Assembly: GCF_000317475.1 (NCBI RefSeq)
Contig: NC_019729.1
Coordinates: 1,936,501-2,000,500, forward strand
DNA length: 64,000 nt
DNA from: Oscillatoria nigro-viridis PCC 7112
GTDB taxonomy: Bacteria > Cyanobacteriota > Cyanobacteriia > Cyanobacteriales > Microcoleaceae
Reading direction: 5' to 3'
Shown: positions 9,139-17,868 of the stretch, piece after piece
Position numbering within the stretch: position 1 is the first letter of the stretch
How the letters are laid out: the number at the start of each line of letters is the position of its first letter
Translations under genes and position numbers: made by a program
The notes under the pieces: generated by a model
Database searches by the model: none
The model's input: the letters and a program-made list of their open reading frames with translations, nothing else
What the model was told of the DNA's origin: nothing

Positions 9139-9537
9139 TCAATCCCTTTTTACGATATTGGGAAAAAAGTCAGCAAATGAGTTACTGCTGCTGTTTTCTT
9201 TTCCATAAGCATCTTCTATGATGACATCAAAGTCAGATGTATTATAGGTTCGTAAATATTGTTTTATCTTCTCCTCATCGCGATCTTTTAGCAGCAAATA
9301 GGCAGCAAATCTCACCGACATTATCCGATCTTGCAATGCTTGAATTATAAAATCCAAGCCTGCTTCCCCATATTTAGGCGCTTCGGGGAGTGCGGAGATT
9401 CTAATGTAGACAACGGGCGATGCTAAGCGGCTTTTAAGGCCAGAGATGCCTCCTAAGACAGCAGCATCTATCGGGGGCGGATTTTGGCCGCCGAGGACGG
9501 CATCGTATTCTCTAGGTTGATTTTGGTGGTTTGACAT
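9139..9537 (-). CDS. Small HEAT-like repeat protein, candidate immunity protein
   Basis: 132 residues. The N-terminus REYDAVLGGQNPPPIDAAVLGG is a pattern I recall from cyanobacterial repeat proteins. The middle (ALQDRIMSVRFAAYLLLKDR) reads like one HEAT-type helical pair. It lies 4 bases after a 160-residue hypothetical gene on the same strand, and the two are probably cotranscribed with the 108-residue gene and the XRE gene upstream. HEAT and leucine-rich proteins often act as immunity proteins next to toxin modules; that role here is inference. Confidence 0.6.
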   Translation of the reverse strand: MSNHQNQPREYDAVLGGQNPPPIDAAVLGGISGLKSRLASPVVYIRISALPEAPKYGEAGLDFIIQALQDRIMSVRFAAYLLLKDRDEEKIKQYLRTYNTSDFDVIIEDAYGKENSSSNSFADFFPNIVKRD

Positions 9538-9541
9538 GATT

Positions 9542-10024
9542 TCAACCAGGGACTTTTGCTAGTTTGTCGGGCTGCAATGGAGGCATCGCGAGCAATTCCT
9601 CAACTGAGAAAGGTTGGGGTTGAGGAATTGCAGCTTCAGCATCCATGAGCTCTTTCATTTTCTCAAAAATCAAAACTGTTCCTTCTTCTCCGTCCGTTAG
9701 TTTATCGTAAAAATAAGGTATGGAAAACCAATGCTCAAAAGCAATCTCTAACAAACCGTTAGTTGCTAATTGCACTTGCCAATATCGAGAATATCTGGCA
9801 TCTACTATCTCAAATAACGGGGCTGGATTGTGTATGGGATAATAAGTATACCGCTCATCGCAAATATAGTACGATAAATTCCCTTGCCATTCAGAGATAG
9901 CATAGACAATATACTCTTTACCTACTATCAGTTTAAATTCAGTTTCTTTGGTGATGTCTAACGGTGGATTTAGGTAAGTTTCCGGCAAATAAGCCCCTTG
10001 ATTGGCAATGCAGCGAATCTTCAT
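9542..10024 (-). CDS. Hypothetical protein, 160 aa
   Basis: Soluble acidic protein with no recognised family. The pattern is a beta-rich N-terminal half (KEYIVYAISEWQGNLSYYICD), then an aromatic-rich helix (IAFEHWFSIPYFYDKL), then a proline-rich tail. It is the third gene of a four-gene minus-strand run, 12 bases after the 108-residue gene and 4 before the HEAT-like gene, which suggests translational coupling. By position it may be an immunity or accessory protein. Confidence 0.55.
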   Translation of the reverse strand: MKIRCIANQGAYLPETYLNPPLDITKETEFKLIVGKEYIVYAISEWQGNLSYYICDERYTYYPIHNPAPLFEIVDARYSRYWQVQLATNGLLEIAFEHWFSIPYFYDKLTDGEEGTVLIFEKMKELMDAEAAIPQPQPFSVEELLAMPPLQPDKLAKVPG

Positions 10025-10036
10025 AGTATATTAACC

Positions 10037-10363
10037 TCACTGGTTTTTAGGTGCTATTTTGGGGTATGTACGTTTGATTTTGTACTCAACATTTAGGAGA
10101 GTGCGGGCATTTCTATACCAATGGATTTCAACGACAGCTCCTTCGATAATCGCGCTTTGGTTACTAGCCATTTTATACCAATCTTCAGGCTGACCGCCAT
10201 AGTTGGCAACCAATCTGGGAGCATCTCCTAGCGGTCTCCTGGAACCGCCTTGAATCATGATGGCAGGTTGAGCCTTAGCATCTTGCAGCAGTATTTGCTC
10301 TTGTAAATTAGTAGGAATATCATCTGGAATTCCACCTCTTATCATGTTGCTATTAGTTACCAA
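10037..10363 (-). CDS. Toxin-module-like small protein, 108 aa
   Basis: The C-terminal 60 residues, with RLVANYGGQPEDWYKM followed by VEIHWYRNARTLLNVEYKIK, resemble the short variable C-terminal modules of bacterial polymorphic toxins that I recall; the assignment could not be checked. The N-terminal 45 residues (IQGGSRRPLGDAPR) look like a linker. No secretion signal or long carrier precedes it, so this is an orphan module if the resemblance is real. It starts 12 bases after the stop of the XRE regulator. Confidence 0.5.
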   Translation of the reverse strand: MVTNSNMIRGGIPDDIPTNLQEQILLQDAKAQPAIMIQGGSRRPLGDAPRLVANYGGQPEDWYKMASNQSAIIEGAVVEIHWYRNARTLLNVEYKIKRTYPKIAPKNQ

Positions 10364-10375
10364 AATAAAAAAAAA

Positions 10376-10576
10376 TTAATCTACCAAATCGTCTAAGGAA
10401 AGCTTCAGGAGGTCGCACAATGCTTTCGTCTGTTCGAGATAGAGTTTTGGAATATGTCTGCCCGCTTCCCAATTTTTCACAGTGGTTACAGTCACGCCCA
10501 ATTCATCAGCAACTTGCTGCTGCGTCAAAGACAGCGATTGGCGTCGCTGTTTGAGTTTTTCCCCCACACTACTCAT
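10376..10576 (-). CDS. XRE-family HTH transcriptional regulator
   Basis: A 66-residue protein that is one complete Cro/C1-type helix-turn-helix: LSLTQQQVADELGVTVTTVKNWEAGRHIP (residues about 15-43) followed by a short helical tail. No effector domain. As first gene of the minus-strand four-gene run, it probably autoregulates that run. Its start lies about 160 bases from the divergent small gene beginning at 10738. Confidence 0.88.
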   Translation of the reverse strand: MSSVGEKLKQRRQSLSLTQQQVADELGVTVTTVKNWEAGRHIPKLYLEQTKALCDLLKLSLDDLVD

Positions 10577-10737
10577 TCACTGCACCGATTTCAGAATTCC
10601 TATGGTTAACTTGACTTAACCAAAAATTGTCCGTAGTATCAGAGGAGAACATCACGTTCGTCAGAAAGCCAGTGCGTCCCGGCTACCAACCTATCAGCAC
10701 TGGCTCTGGCTCCCATACGTATGGAGACAAGTTAATT

Positions 10738-10956
10738 ATGCCTTACAAAGAACGACTTTACCCTTGGGTTATGGTTCGTTTGCTACCCAAAATGCAGCGA
10801 TTGACAGTTGGTCAGTTCCGCACTCGATCGGATGCGGACGGTCATCTAGAGATTCTCCGTCGCTTGGTTCCTGGCGGGAAATTCGCGGTGATATTTAACC
10901 CCGACCTGCTAGAATCCCAGCAAGCTGACACTTGCGACAGAAGATTCGATCGGTAA
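10738..10956 (+). CDS. Conserved small cyanobacterial protein, 72 aa
   Basis: Basic protein starting MPYKERLYPWVMVRLLP and containing TVGQFRTRSDADGHLEILRR, a pattern recalled from uncharacterised small proteins in many cyanobacteria. The ATG at 10738 is chosen because a GGAG lies 11 bases before it; an upstream in-frame TTG at 10627 would add 37 residues of low-complexity character. Function unknown. Confidence 0.65.
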   Translation: MPYKERLYPWVMVRLLPKMQRLTVGQFRTRSDADGHLEILRRLVPGGKFAVIFNPDLLESQQADTCDRRFDR

Positions 10957-11008
10957 TTTTCAAATAACCCCTTCCCGGACACGGGGAGGGAGTGACAATT
11001 AGTCGTTG

Positions 11009-11072
11009 GGTGGGGGCGGGTTTACGAGATTATTGATTTTAGGCAATTATGGTTGGTGAACCCACCCCTACG
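11009..11072. repeat. Palindromic repeat family B
   Basis: Starts tgggggcgggttt and ends aacccacccctac, giving imperfect inverted ends around an AT-rich centre. Related copies: 20141-20201, 23632-23699, 23761-23822, 50143-50200. Confidence 0.75.
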
Positions 11073-11100
11073 ATTTTTGCTGAACCAGCACTTAAAAACA

Positions 11101-11127
11101 TAAAAAAATCCCCCAAACGGGGGATTT
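11101..11127 (-). terminator. Rho-independent terminator of nrdJ
   Basis: On the minus strand aaatccccc, a gttt loop, and gggggattt form a perfect 9-bp stem followed by seven T residues, 13 bases after the nrdJ stop codon. Confidence 0.93.
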
Positions 11128-11139
11128 CTTTCAACGCTA

Positions 11140-14100
11140 TTACATAGTCTTAGTCTCCGGCATCAAACACTTATCGGAATCGCAGCCCGCCGGCCCCGAA
11201 TCCATCATTTCACCCAAGTCATAACGGCTCAAAGCCGCATGAAAAACATCAATTTCGCGGCGCGCTAAAGTCTCTTCCACCATCTTGGTGTAAGTTTCCT
11301 TGCTCACCGGTTCAAAGGGCAGACGCGGGAATGTTTCAAGAGCATCAAACCGAGCTAAAAGCGCTGCGGAAATGTAGCCTTCATCATCGCGAATCGCTTC
11401 ATAAATCCGAGTGCCCAAACTTTCAACTTCATTTTCGCGCAGTTCAATGGTGGCCGAAGTGTTATGTCTGACATAGAACTTTTGCACCTGCATATAAAAG
11501 TCCATTTGTGCCGCCGCTGAGAATTTGTTAATATCAATTTCATCAGCACCGGGCAAGTCAGCCCAACTTACCGCAACAGGTATTTCTACCAGCCATTCCG
11601 TGCAGCGTTCGTCGAAGGGATTGTTCAGCAAATTGCCGTTTTCATCCTTGTCAGATTGAGATGGAATCACGTTGTATCCGTAGTCGATGCAGGCGAGGGC
11701 TACGGGGTCGTTTTTGCCGAAAGTGATGCGGCGAATGAAACGCTGGGCTTTCGGCGGATGCCACCCCGGCGAAGCACCTGTCAGCAGAGATTTAGTACCC
11801 GACGGTTGAACGGTTGTGCAGCGATTCGGGCGTTTTAAGGAATGGCGATCGCAATAATCCCATACTACCCGATCGACAATCTCGCGCCAACCACTCAAAT
11901 ACTCTTCTTCCCGCTGTTTAAAAGCGATTCCTTGGGGAGTTTGCGGGCGGCCTTCCACCCACCAGCGCAGCCACTCAACACCGAAAGCGTGAACGAAGAA
12001 ATCGAACAATCCCGTGAAAGATACGCCGACAATCGGGTCTAGTTCGCGGCTGTATTGATAGCGGGGTTCAAGAAATTTGTGATTGAGAAGTACCGCGACA
12101 GATAGAGCCGCAGCCCTGAAAGCTTCCTCCTGTTCTTTGAAGTTGTAAGGATCAATTTGATTGAGGTGAACCTCCGCCAAATTGCAGTTTCCAGTTAGAG
12201 TGCCACCAAACACCCCTTTATGGAATTCTGGCTCGTTGAAACAGAAGGTATCATGGTTTCCCGGTAAAACTTCTACGGAGTGGATTACCTGATATTTACC
12301 TTTCGCTTTCGGTTGATGACCCCGTGAGGTATCCAAGCGTTGACAAGGAATCGCTGCACAATCAGTAATTTGTAGATACCACAAGTCACGGTTACGAGTG
12401 CCTAAGTTAGTAGTAGTTCCCGCAGTTGCTAAAAGATTAACGGAAGAACGAATCCCACACTTAGTCAATAGTAAATAAACTCGATAAGCGCGGTCATAGT
12501 CGGACAAATAAATCCGAATGCCACCACTAGGAACAATGGAACCATCAGCATCTGCTAAACCAGCAATGAAATTCAGAATTGATTCTCGATCCCAGGATGC
12601 AATTTCATCAAAAGCTGCGGCCGTATTTTTGAGCGAGCGAACCTGTTCTGGCTCAAACTCCTTTTGGAATCCCACGTAAAGCAAGCATGGAACATCTTTG
12701 GATTCTGTGTAATAGCGTTTTTTACCGCTAGTTTTGCCTGCAATAGCTAACTCTTGGTCGCTTTTAGCTCCGTACAGACGCAGTTGTAATTGTGGCTTGC
12801 CATTCGACTGACAAAGGGAACCATCACCCACCAATTGACCTAATGTGTAAGCCCAAATGGGTTCTACAAATTTGCCATCTCGATAAGAGATTTGGAAGGG
12901 TTCAGTGTGTAGGCTGTACTTGGTGATTTTTAGGAGTTCCGCGAGGGCCCCTGTGGTTAATTCTTCATACTGGTTGCCAAAGCGGTCTTTCACAAAAAAA
13001 CGATGTTTTTCTGTGACATCTAAATAAGTGCCATCACCAAAAGAGACGCGATAAAGTTGACGATTTTGCCCCGTCAGCATCGGTACAACTTTGCTCCAAC
13101 GCTGGCCATTCCACACTTCTACAGCTTGTCCGACAACCTCCTGAATGCGGTGCATTCCATCGCGAGTAATTAACATCGTTTCACCTGAAACGCAGTGGAA
13201 GTTAGAGCCGATGATTTCCAGTTTTGTTACCCTAAAGGCTTTTTATCCTTTAGTTCTACAGATTCCATTTTACCTGTAGCTCGGCGTACTTTTTCATCTA
13301 CTTTAGTTGTAAATGCCCCGCACTCTTGCCAGGATTATATTCTTCAAAAAAGAAGGTTCACCCGGTACGCTCTACGGTGGTAAAGGATTTTTAATTCCCT
13401 TACTTACCTCGGAGTTAACATCTCAGTCTTCTCCGATTTTGCGAGGTTTTTAACGTGAGGCAAAATTACTTACCACACGGGTTTAAGCCCACACGGACTA
13501 ACCGATGCTCTAGTTCCTCAGCAGTCATGTCAGGATGGCGTTCCTGCAACCACTCTTTAGCTTTTCCTTCGTCGTAAGCTTTCAAAAATTCAAGTTTAAG
13601 ACTCGGTGTTGACAGTAAATCAACGTTAGCTCTAGCTACGGCTTCGCCAGCCCATTGAATCGCACCTTCCCCGCTGTAATACTGTTTGCGGACAGCATCA
13701 ATACATTCTTCTAGTGTAGGTTTGGTATGGAAAACTCGCGTATGGTTGGCCATCCGAAGGGCATCGCGTTCGGGATCTATTCTCCAGTTGCCGCTTTCAT
13801 CTTGTTGCCACAAATTATTTTTAGCATTTGCTCCGAGTTCGTCATCAGCATAAAACTGACGCATTCCGGCCGATCTTCTAATGTTTCCAGCAACAATTGT
13901 CACCGCCGCTTCATCTATCAAAATGCAGCATTCAACAGAATTTAACTGCCGCCCTAAAGCTTTATTCAAAATAGCGGCGCAGCGCTGATAAAGGTCGGGC
14001 AATTTCACCGGATTTGCTACTCCGCCAAAACCTTTTAAAGGTTCTCCCACCGGGCGAACGTCGCTCAAATCGATAAATACTTGAACTTCTCCTGCAAATC

Positions 14101-17100
14101 TTTCATCTGTGGATAATTCCAGCAAAGTTTGATAGGAGTTTACCCAACCTTGGCGAGAATCTCCGACATAAATAGTTGCGGTTTTTTCGGCTATTTTTAC
14201 TTCTGTTTCTTGACGGCGCGACTGGGCGGGTGTAGAGCCGATTTCGCCTTGCATGGTTAGGGTTAAGCGGTTGCGAATCGGCGGCAGTTGGCTGATATAT
14301 TGTGGTTCCAAGACTGCCCCTGTGCCATTAAACTAAGCAACACCCTCGCGAGTGCTACTCGTCTCCAGAACCGGACATGAGACTTTCACCTCATCCGGCT
14401 CCTCAGAAAACATACCTCTGTCATAGGAACTGCTCAGACTGCCATCTCTGGCTGTCTTTTGGTCATGGCAATGTCTATGCAATGCTTGAATGTTCTCGAA
14501 CTTCTTTTTCCCGCCCAAGCTGATTGGTAGAATGTGGTCAAGCTCAATTTGATCTTCCGTTGTAAAAGTTAGATCGCATTGGGCGCATTTTCCTTTCTGC
14601 TTGTGCAAGGTTTTGGCGAGTAAAGAGGGAATTTCTTTACTTTTCCCAGTTCTTGAACCCCAGTAGACGAAATCACCGTTGAATGGTGAAGCATCGCCTT
14701 TAACCTTGATATGGCGAACAATCTTAGTCCATGTATGCTTTGACAAGATATATCTTTCATCTGTGTCTGGGTTGATATAACCAAACACCCAGTTATCCCC
14801 ACCTACTTTTGTCCAGTATTTCTCAACTACCCATTTAGCACCCTTATTTGGATGTCTGTATCTCGCCCACGATGTTAGCTTGGTATAAATCAGATGATTC
14901 AAATCTCTGAAAGCATCTGTTGAGCAAGCAGATGAGTAATAGTTAGCCCATCCTTGAATGAGGGGGTTGAGTTTCTGAATTAGCACTTTTTGTGGTGCGG
15001 ATTTATGGGAATCGATGATGTCAGATATAGCCTTATAGTGACGCTGTACCGTTTTTTTACTGGGTTGGATGATTGTTTGGAATCCCAGGATTTTTCCCGC
15101 TCTGGGTGCTTTGGCGCTCATCCCATCGTTGACTGGAAATTGTCGTATGTTAAAACCCAAGAAATCAAATCCAGGTTGTTGCCCTTCATATTCTTCAAAG
15201 GTGTGACAAATTATAGTCTTGCTTGGTTTTAGTTCCAAGCCGATGTCTTTTAAGAAACCTTCAATGACGGCTTTTGCCCCTAATACAACATTGATGTCTT
15301 CGTGAATAAGCACGAAGTCGTCTGCATAGCGAATCAAACTGAGGGCATTCCGGTTTTGCTTTTTCCCGTGGTTCCTACGAGTAGGTAGGGTGTTCGCATA
15401 TTCCTTAATAGCCTCTTCCATTCCGTGTAAAGCAATGTTTGCCAGTAGCGGAGAGATAACTCCCCCTTGTGGTGTACCTGCTTCTGTTGGGAATATATTC
15501 TGCCCATCCATATATCCAGCTTTTAGCCAGCTACGGATTAACTGTTTCATGGAGGGATAGGTGTTTACTTTGCTCAGCAGTTTTTGATGGTCAATGTTGT
15601 CAAAGCATTTAGAGATATCTGCATCTAAGACATACTTAGCTTTGCAATGGATAGCTAAGTAGATGGCTTCGATGGCATCATGTGTTGCCCGCCCTGGTCT
15701 AAACCCATAACTATTTGGCTCAAAGTAGGCTTCCCATTGTGGTTCTAAGGCTAGTTTGGCTAATGCCTGTAAAGCCCTATCTGTTATTGTGGGAATTCCT
15801 AGAGGTCGCTTTTCATCTGTCCCTGGCTTAGGAATCCAGATTCTTCGGGTTGGTTTGACCTTCCCGGTAATCTTTAGATTTTTTGCTAGTTCCAAACGTT
15901 GAGCGTAATTGAGGGATTTTACTCCGTCTATTCCCGCTGTCTTCTTGCCTCGGTTGTCTTGGGTTATTTGTCGCGTTGCTAGAAGCTTCGCGTACCAGGA
16001 CTTCATCAAGGTTTTCTGGAGTCGTCGCATTGCTTTGACATCCCCACGTTGAGCAGCTTTATGTATGCGCTTTTGCAACTTAAACACCATCCTCTGAATT
16101 TTCTTCCAGTTGATGTTGTTCCATACCGCCGTAGTCTTAAAACTCGTTTTAGTCGTTTTCATTGCTACTTGTACCTACATATATCTGTTTCCCGTGAGTC
16201 CGTCAGCATATCCTACGCATTACCGCAGGCATTAGCTTCTGACTCAATCTCGCCACATAGCTCATCCGGTTAGCACCTACTCAGGCATCGACCTCCTGAG
16301 AGAAACTATGTGGTTACTTCGTTCCTGATAGTCATTGGTTGAGAGTTTAGGTTTCTACTGTTCACCGGGATTGCGAGTGGTGCAGACCGCAACGGATGCT
16401 ATTGGGGTCACTCTATCCTTGCCTTTTGGCACAGCCTGTTAGTCCACTAGGCTGTTTTACATGATCGCGATGATTCAGACGTAGATTCGCTTTCGCTAAC
16501 CATACTCTCTTGCTAGTTGGAGTCGAAGCCTGGACTGACTTCTTACCACCGTTCATTCCCGCTTCACGGATTGATGGCTAGTCGCTACCGTGGGGAAAGT
16601 GCTTTCACCCTTGCACTTAGGGGGTTGGGCTTCATCAGTTATTTATATGCTTTCCAGATTCACCATTAGATATTTGTATGGTTTTGCTGTACTGACATTA
16701 TCTTATTTTGATGTCACCAACATGACTATCAAGTTGTCAAGGTTCTTACCGTTATTGGTAGACAAACCCTTGCGGCTAATCCCCCAAACCCTTATGAGGC
16801 TTGGTTTCTAGCCAACGAATCGCACGCAGCCCATCATCGCCAAATCCATCAACAAACCAAAGGAACGCCAGTCGAGAATATTTGTTGAGGAGCAATTATA
16901 TGCGCCGGAAAAATTCTCTGGTTGCTCGATCCATTTGCTGCCGCCTACCCACAGCCAGCGGCCTGAAGCGAGGGTTTTGAGCTGGTTTTGCATCCGGTGC
17001 AGCAGTTGTGTTTCTTCGGGGGTGAGGTTTCCAAGCGATGCCAACCCCTTGACGGTTCGATCGCACACTTGGGCCCAAGTCTCCCTTCCCGTCTCGGTAC

Positions 17101-17209
17101 GGCGGCTGTACGTCCTGAAAAATACTGGATTGGCTGCGGGTGCTGTTTCGGGGAAATCAGACAGGTTGCGTCGATCGCTGGCACTCGATCGTTCTAATTC
17201 TCGAACCAT
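11140..17209 (-). CDS. nrdJ: Adenosylcobalamin-dependent (class II) ribonucleotide reductase, interrupted by two introns and an intein
   Basis: Reduces ribonucleotides to deoxyribonucleotides using a coenzyme B12 radical. The coding parts are 17209-16826, 14326-13472, 13218-13195 and 12186-11140; joined they give 769 residues in frame, the usual length. Exon 1 has the first redox Cys in SGAYNCSSTNI. Exon 2 ends in LNPCG, and exon 3 opens with EIIGSNFH, so the radical-Cys motif NPCGE is rebuilt only after splicing. The second redox Cys is the first residue after the intein (CNLAEVHLNQ). The C-terminus GCDSDKCLM has the Cys-x4-Cys shuttle pair. Interruptions: group II intron 14327-16825, group I intron 13219-13471, intein 12187-13194. 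Loss of any splicing reaction would inactivate the enzyme. Start is the ATG at 17209. Confidence 0.96.
12187..13194 (-). other. Intein with LAGLIDADG-type homing endonuclease in NrdJ
   Basis: 336 residues from Cys1 (CVSGETMLITRDG, block A) to Asn336 (GTLTGN before Cys+1, block G). Block B is GTYLDVTEKHRFF (about 55-67) with the expected T-x2-H. Two dodecapeptide endonuclease motifs, TLGQLVGDGSL (about 117-127) and FIAGLADADGSI (about 209-220), keep their Asp residues. Block F is DTFCFNEPEFHKGVF. The penultimate residue is Gly rather than the common His, as I recall for other ribonucleotide reductase inteins. The intein separates GSNFH from CNLAEVH, placing the likely redox Cys as the +1 nucleophile. 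It appears intact and functional. Confidence 0.93.
13219..13471 (-). ncRNA. Group I self-splicing intron in nrdJ (253 nt, no ORF)
   Basis: Frame continuity demands removal of exactly this segment: exon 2 ends NPCG and exon 3 begins EIIGSNFH. The 5' exon ends in U and the intron in G, the group I rule. Exon CGUGUGGU pairs with internal guide GCCUCACG (P1) with the U-G wobble at the splice site and one U-U mismatch; the preceding AUUUU pairs with the 3' exon GAAAU (P10). P3 is CCUCGCA with UGCGGGG, P8 is CAUUUAC with GUAGAUG directly after P3', P4 is UCGGAG with CUCCGA; a P7 of CUGGC with GCCGAG (one bulge) is plausible. There is no reading frame, so it depends on self-splicing alone. Confidence 0.85.
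14327..16825 (-). mobile_element. Group II intron in nrdJ
   Basis: 2499 nt. It starts GTGCGATTCG, the group II 5' consensus, and ends TTTAAT, fitting the 3' AY rule. Domain V (14368-14401) is a textbook hairpin with GAGCCGG at its base, a GTGAAAG loop region and CCGGTTC, and domain VI follows in 14333-14366. Removal joins MMGC to GTGAVLEPQY in frame, restoring the expected NrdJ sequence. The 660 nt before the ORF would hold domains I to III. All parts needed for splicing and retrohoming appear present. Confidence 0.94.
14333..16162 (-). CDS. ltrA: Group II intron-encoded reverse transcriptase/maturase with HNH endonuclease
   Basis: 609 residues. Reverse transcriptase blocks lie at about residues 75-390, with GTPQGGVISPLLANI (about 229-243) and the catalytic YADD at 279-282. 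The maturase X domain follows, with GWANYYSSA near residue 405. An HNH nuclease at about 526-568 has the CAQC pair, the ELDHILPISLGG core and the HRHCHDQK end. The protein splices its own intron and can insert it into new sites. The frame stops only 6 bases before the 3' splice site, so its last about 30 codons also encode domains V and VI. No frameshift or stop is seen. The symbol is used in the generic sense. Confidence 0.94.
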   Translation of the reverse strand: MKTTKTSFKTTAVWNNINWKKIQRMVFKLQKRIHKAAQRGDVKAMRRLQKTLMKSWYAKLLATRQITQDNRGKKTAGIDGVKSLNYAQRLELAKNLKITGKVKPTRRIWIPKPGTDEKRPLGIPTITDRALQALAKLALEPQWEAYFEPNSYGFRPGRATHDAIEAIYLAIHCKAKYVLDADISKCFDNIDHQKLLSKVNTYPSMKQLIRSWLKAGYMDGQNIFPTEAGTPQGGVISPLLANIALHGMEEAIKEYANTLPTRRNHGKKQNRNALSLIRYADDFVLIHEDINVVLGAKAVIEGFLKDIGLELKPSKTIICHTFEEYEGQQPGFDFLGFNIRQFPVNDGMSAKAPRAGKILGFQTIIQPSKKTVQRHYKAISDIIDSHKSAPQKVLIQKLNPLIQGWANYYSSACSTDAFRDLNHLIYTKLTSWARYRHPNKGAKWVVEKYWTKVGGDNWVFGYINPDTDERYILSKHTWTKIVRHIKVKGDASPFNGDFVYWGSRTGKSKEIPSLLAKTLHKQKGKCAQCDLTFTTEDQIELDHILPISLGGKKKFENIQALHRHCHDQKTARDGSLSSSYDRGMFSEEPDEVKVSCPVLETSSTREGVA

Positions 17210-17365
17210 AGGTTGTGTACTGACGTGTGGGAATAAATCAACAGACTACGAATATACAACAGGATTCAGATTTAGGGTAAAAGGTGAATATATTTGACAA
17301 TTTGCACTAGATATGGGGCACAGAACTGTACAAGCTCGATCGCGCGATCGGCTCAAAACTTGACA

Positions 17366-17398
17366 AAAAAACCCGATTTCTTCCTGAAACCGGGTGAA
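17366..17398. repeat. Short copy of repeat family C
   Basis: aaacccgatttcttcc followed by tgaaaccgggt forms an imperfect palindrome. Larger copies lie at 51691-51754 and 58828-58893. Confidence 0.6.
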
Positions 17399-17417
17399 CA
17401 GCAAATCTTGTCAATTG

Positions 17418-17705
17418 TCAACCCTTTGTCAATAAAAACTCAATATTCGGTAACAGCGGGTCTTGAACAACCCCCACACCGTTAAAGCCCCAACGTTCGA
17501 GCAGCTTTTTCACCTGAGAACCGGAAATCGATTCTACTCCAAATCGATCGGCAACATCAGCAGCGTGGGCGTTGAGATAGCTCAAAGCCTCATAGTCTTC
17601 GCGAAACATCAGCAGGTAACTCACTGCCGCATCTGGATTGGGATTCGCGGACAGATATTTGCCGTCACTGCGGGAACGTAGCAAGTAAAAAACTTGAGAT
17701 AACAT
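17418..17705 (-). CDS. Conserved hypothetical protein, 95 aa
   Basis: Small soluble protein, no signal peptide. It opens MLSQVFYLLRSRSDGKYL and ends RWGFNGVGVVQDPLLPNIEF. The composition and tidy start suggest a real gene, and similar small proteins occur in filamentous cyanobacteria from memory, but no function is known. It lies upstream of nrdJ on the same strand, about 210 bases away, with a family C repeat between, so joint transcription is doubtful. Confidence 0.65.
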   Translation of the reverse strand: MLSQVFYLLRSRSDGKYLSANPNPDAAVSYLLMFREDYEALSYLNAHAADVADRFGVESISGSQVKKLLERWGFNGVGVVQDPLLPNIEFLLTKG

Positions 17706-17868
17706 ATTATCTTGGTTGCCAAAATAATATGTTACCTCAAATTGGCAATTGGGAATTGCCCAAACGATTTTAGACTGACAATTTGAGATAGTAGAAAAGT
17801 TGAGTTTTTTTCAACTTTCTACCTAAAAACTACATAATTGATGCCTAAAATCGCTGGGAATCTAGCAG

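Noticed and set aside
13195..13383. Plus-strand 62-codon frame
   Set aside because: Antisense to the group I intron and the adjoining exon; the intron structure explains this sequence.
17210..17417. Cobalamin riboswitch upstream of nrdJ
   Set aside because: No B12-box-like motif or pseudoknot was seen; the leader contains only a family C repeat.
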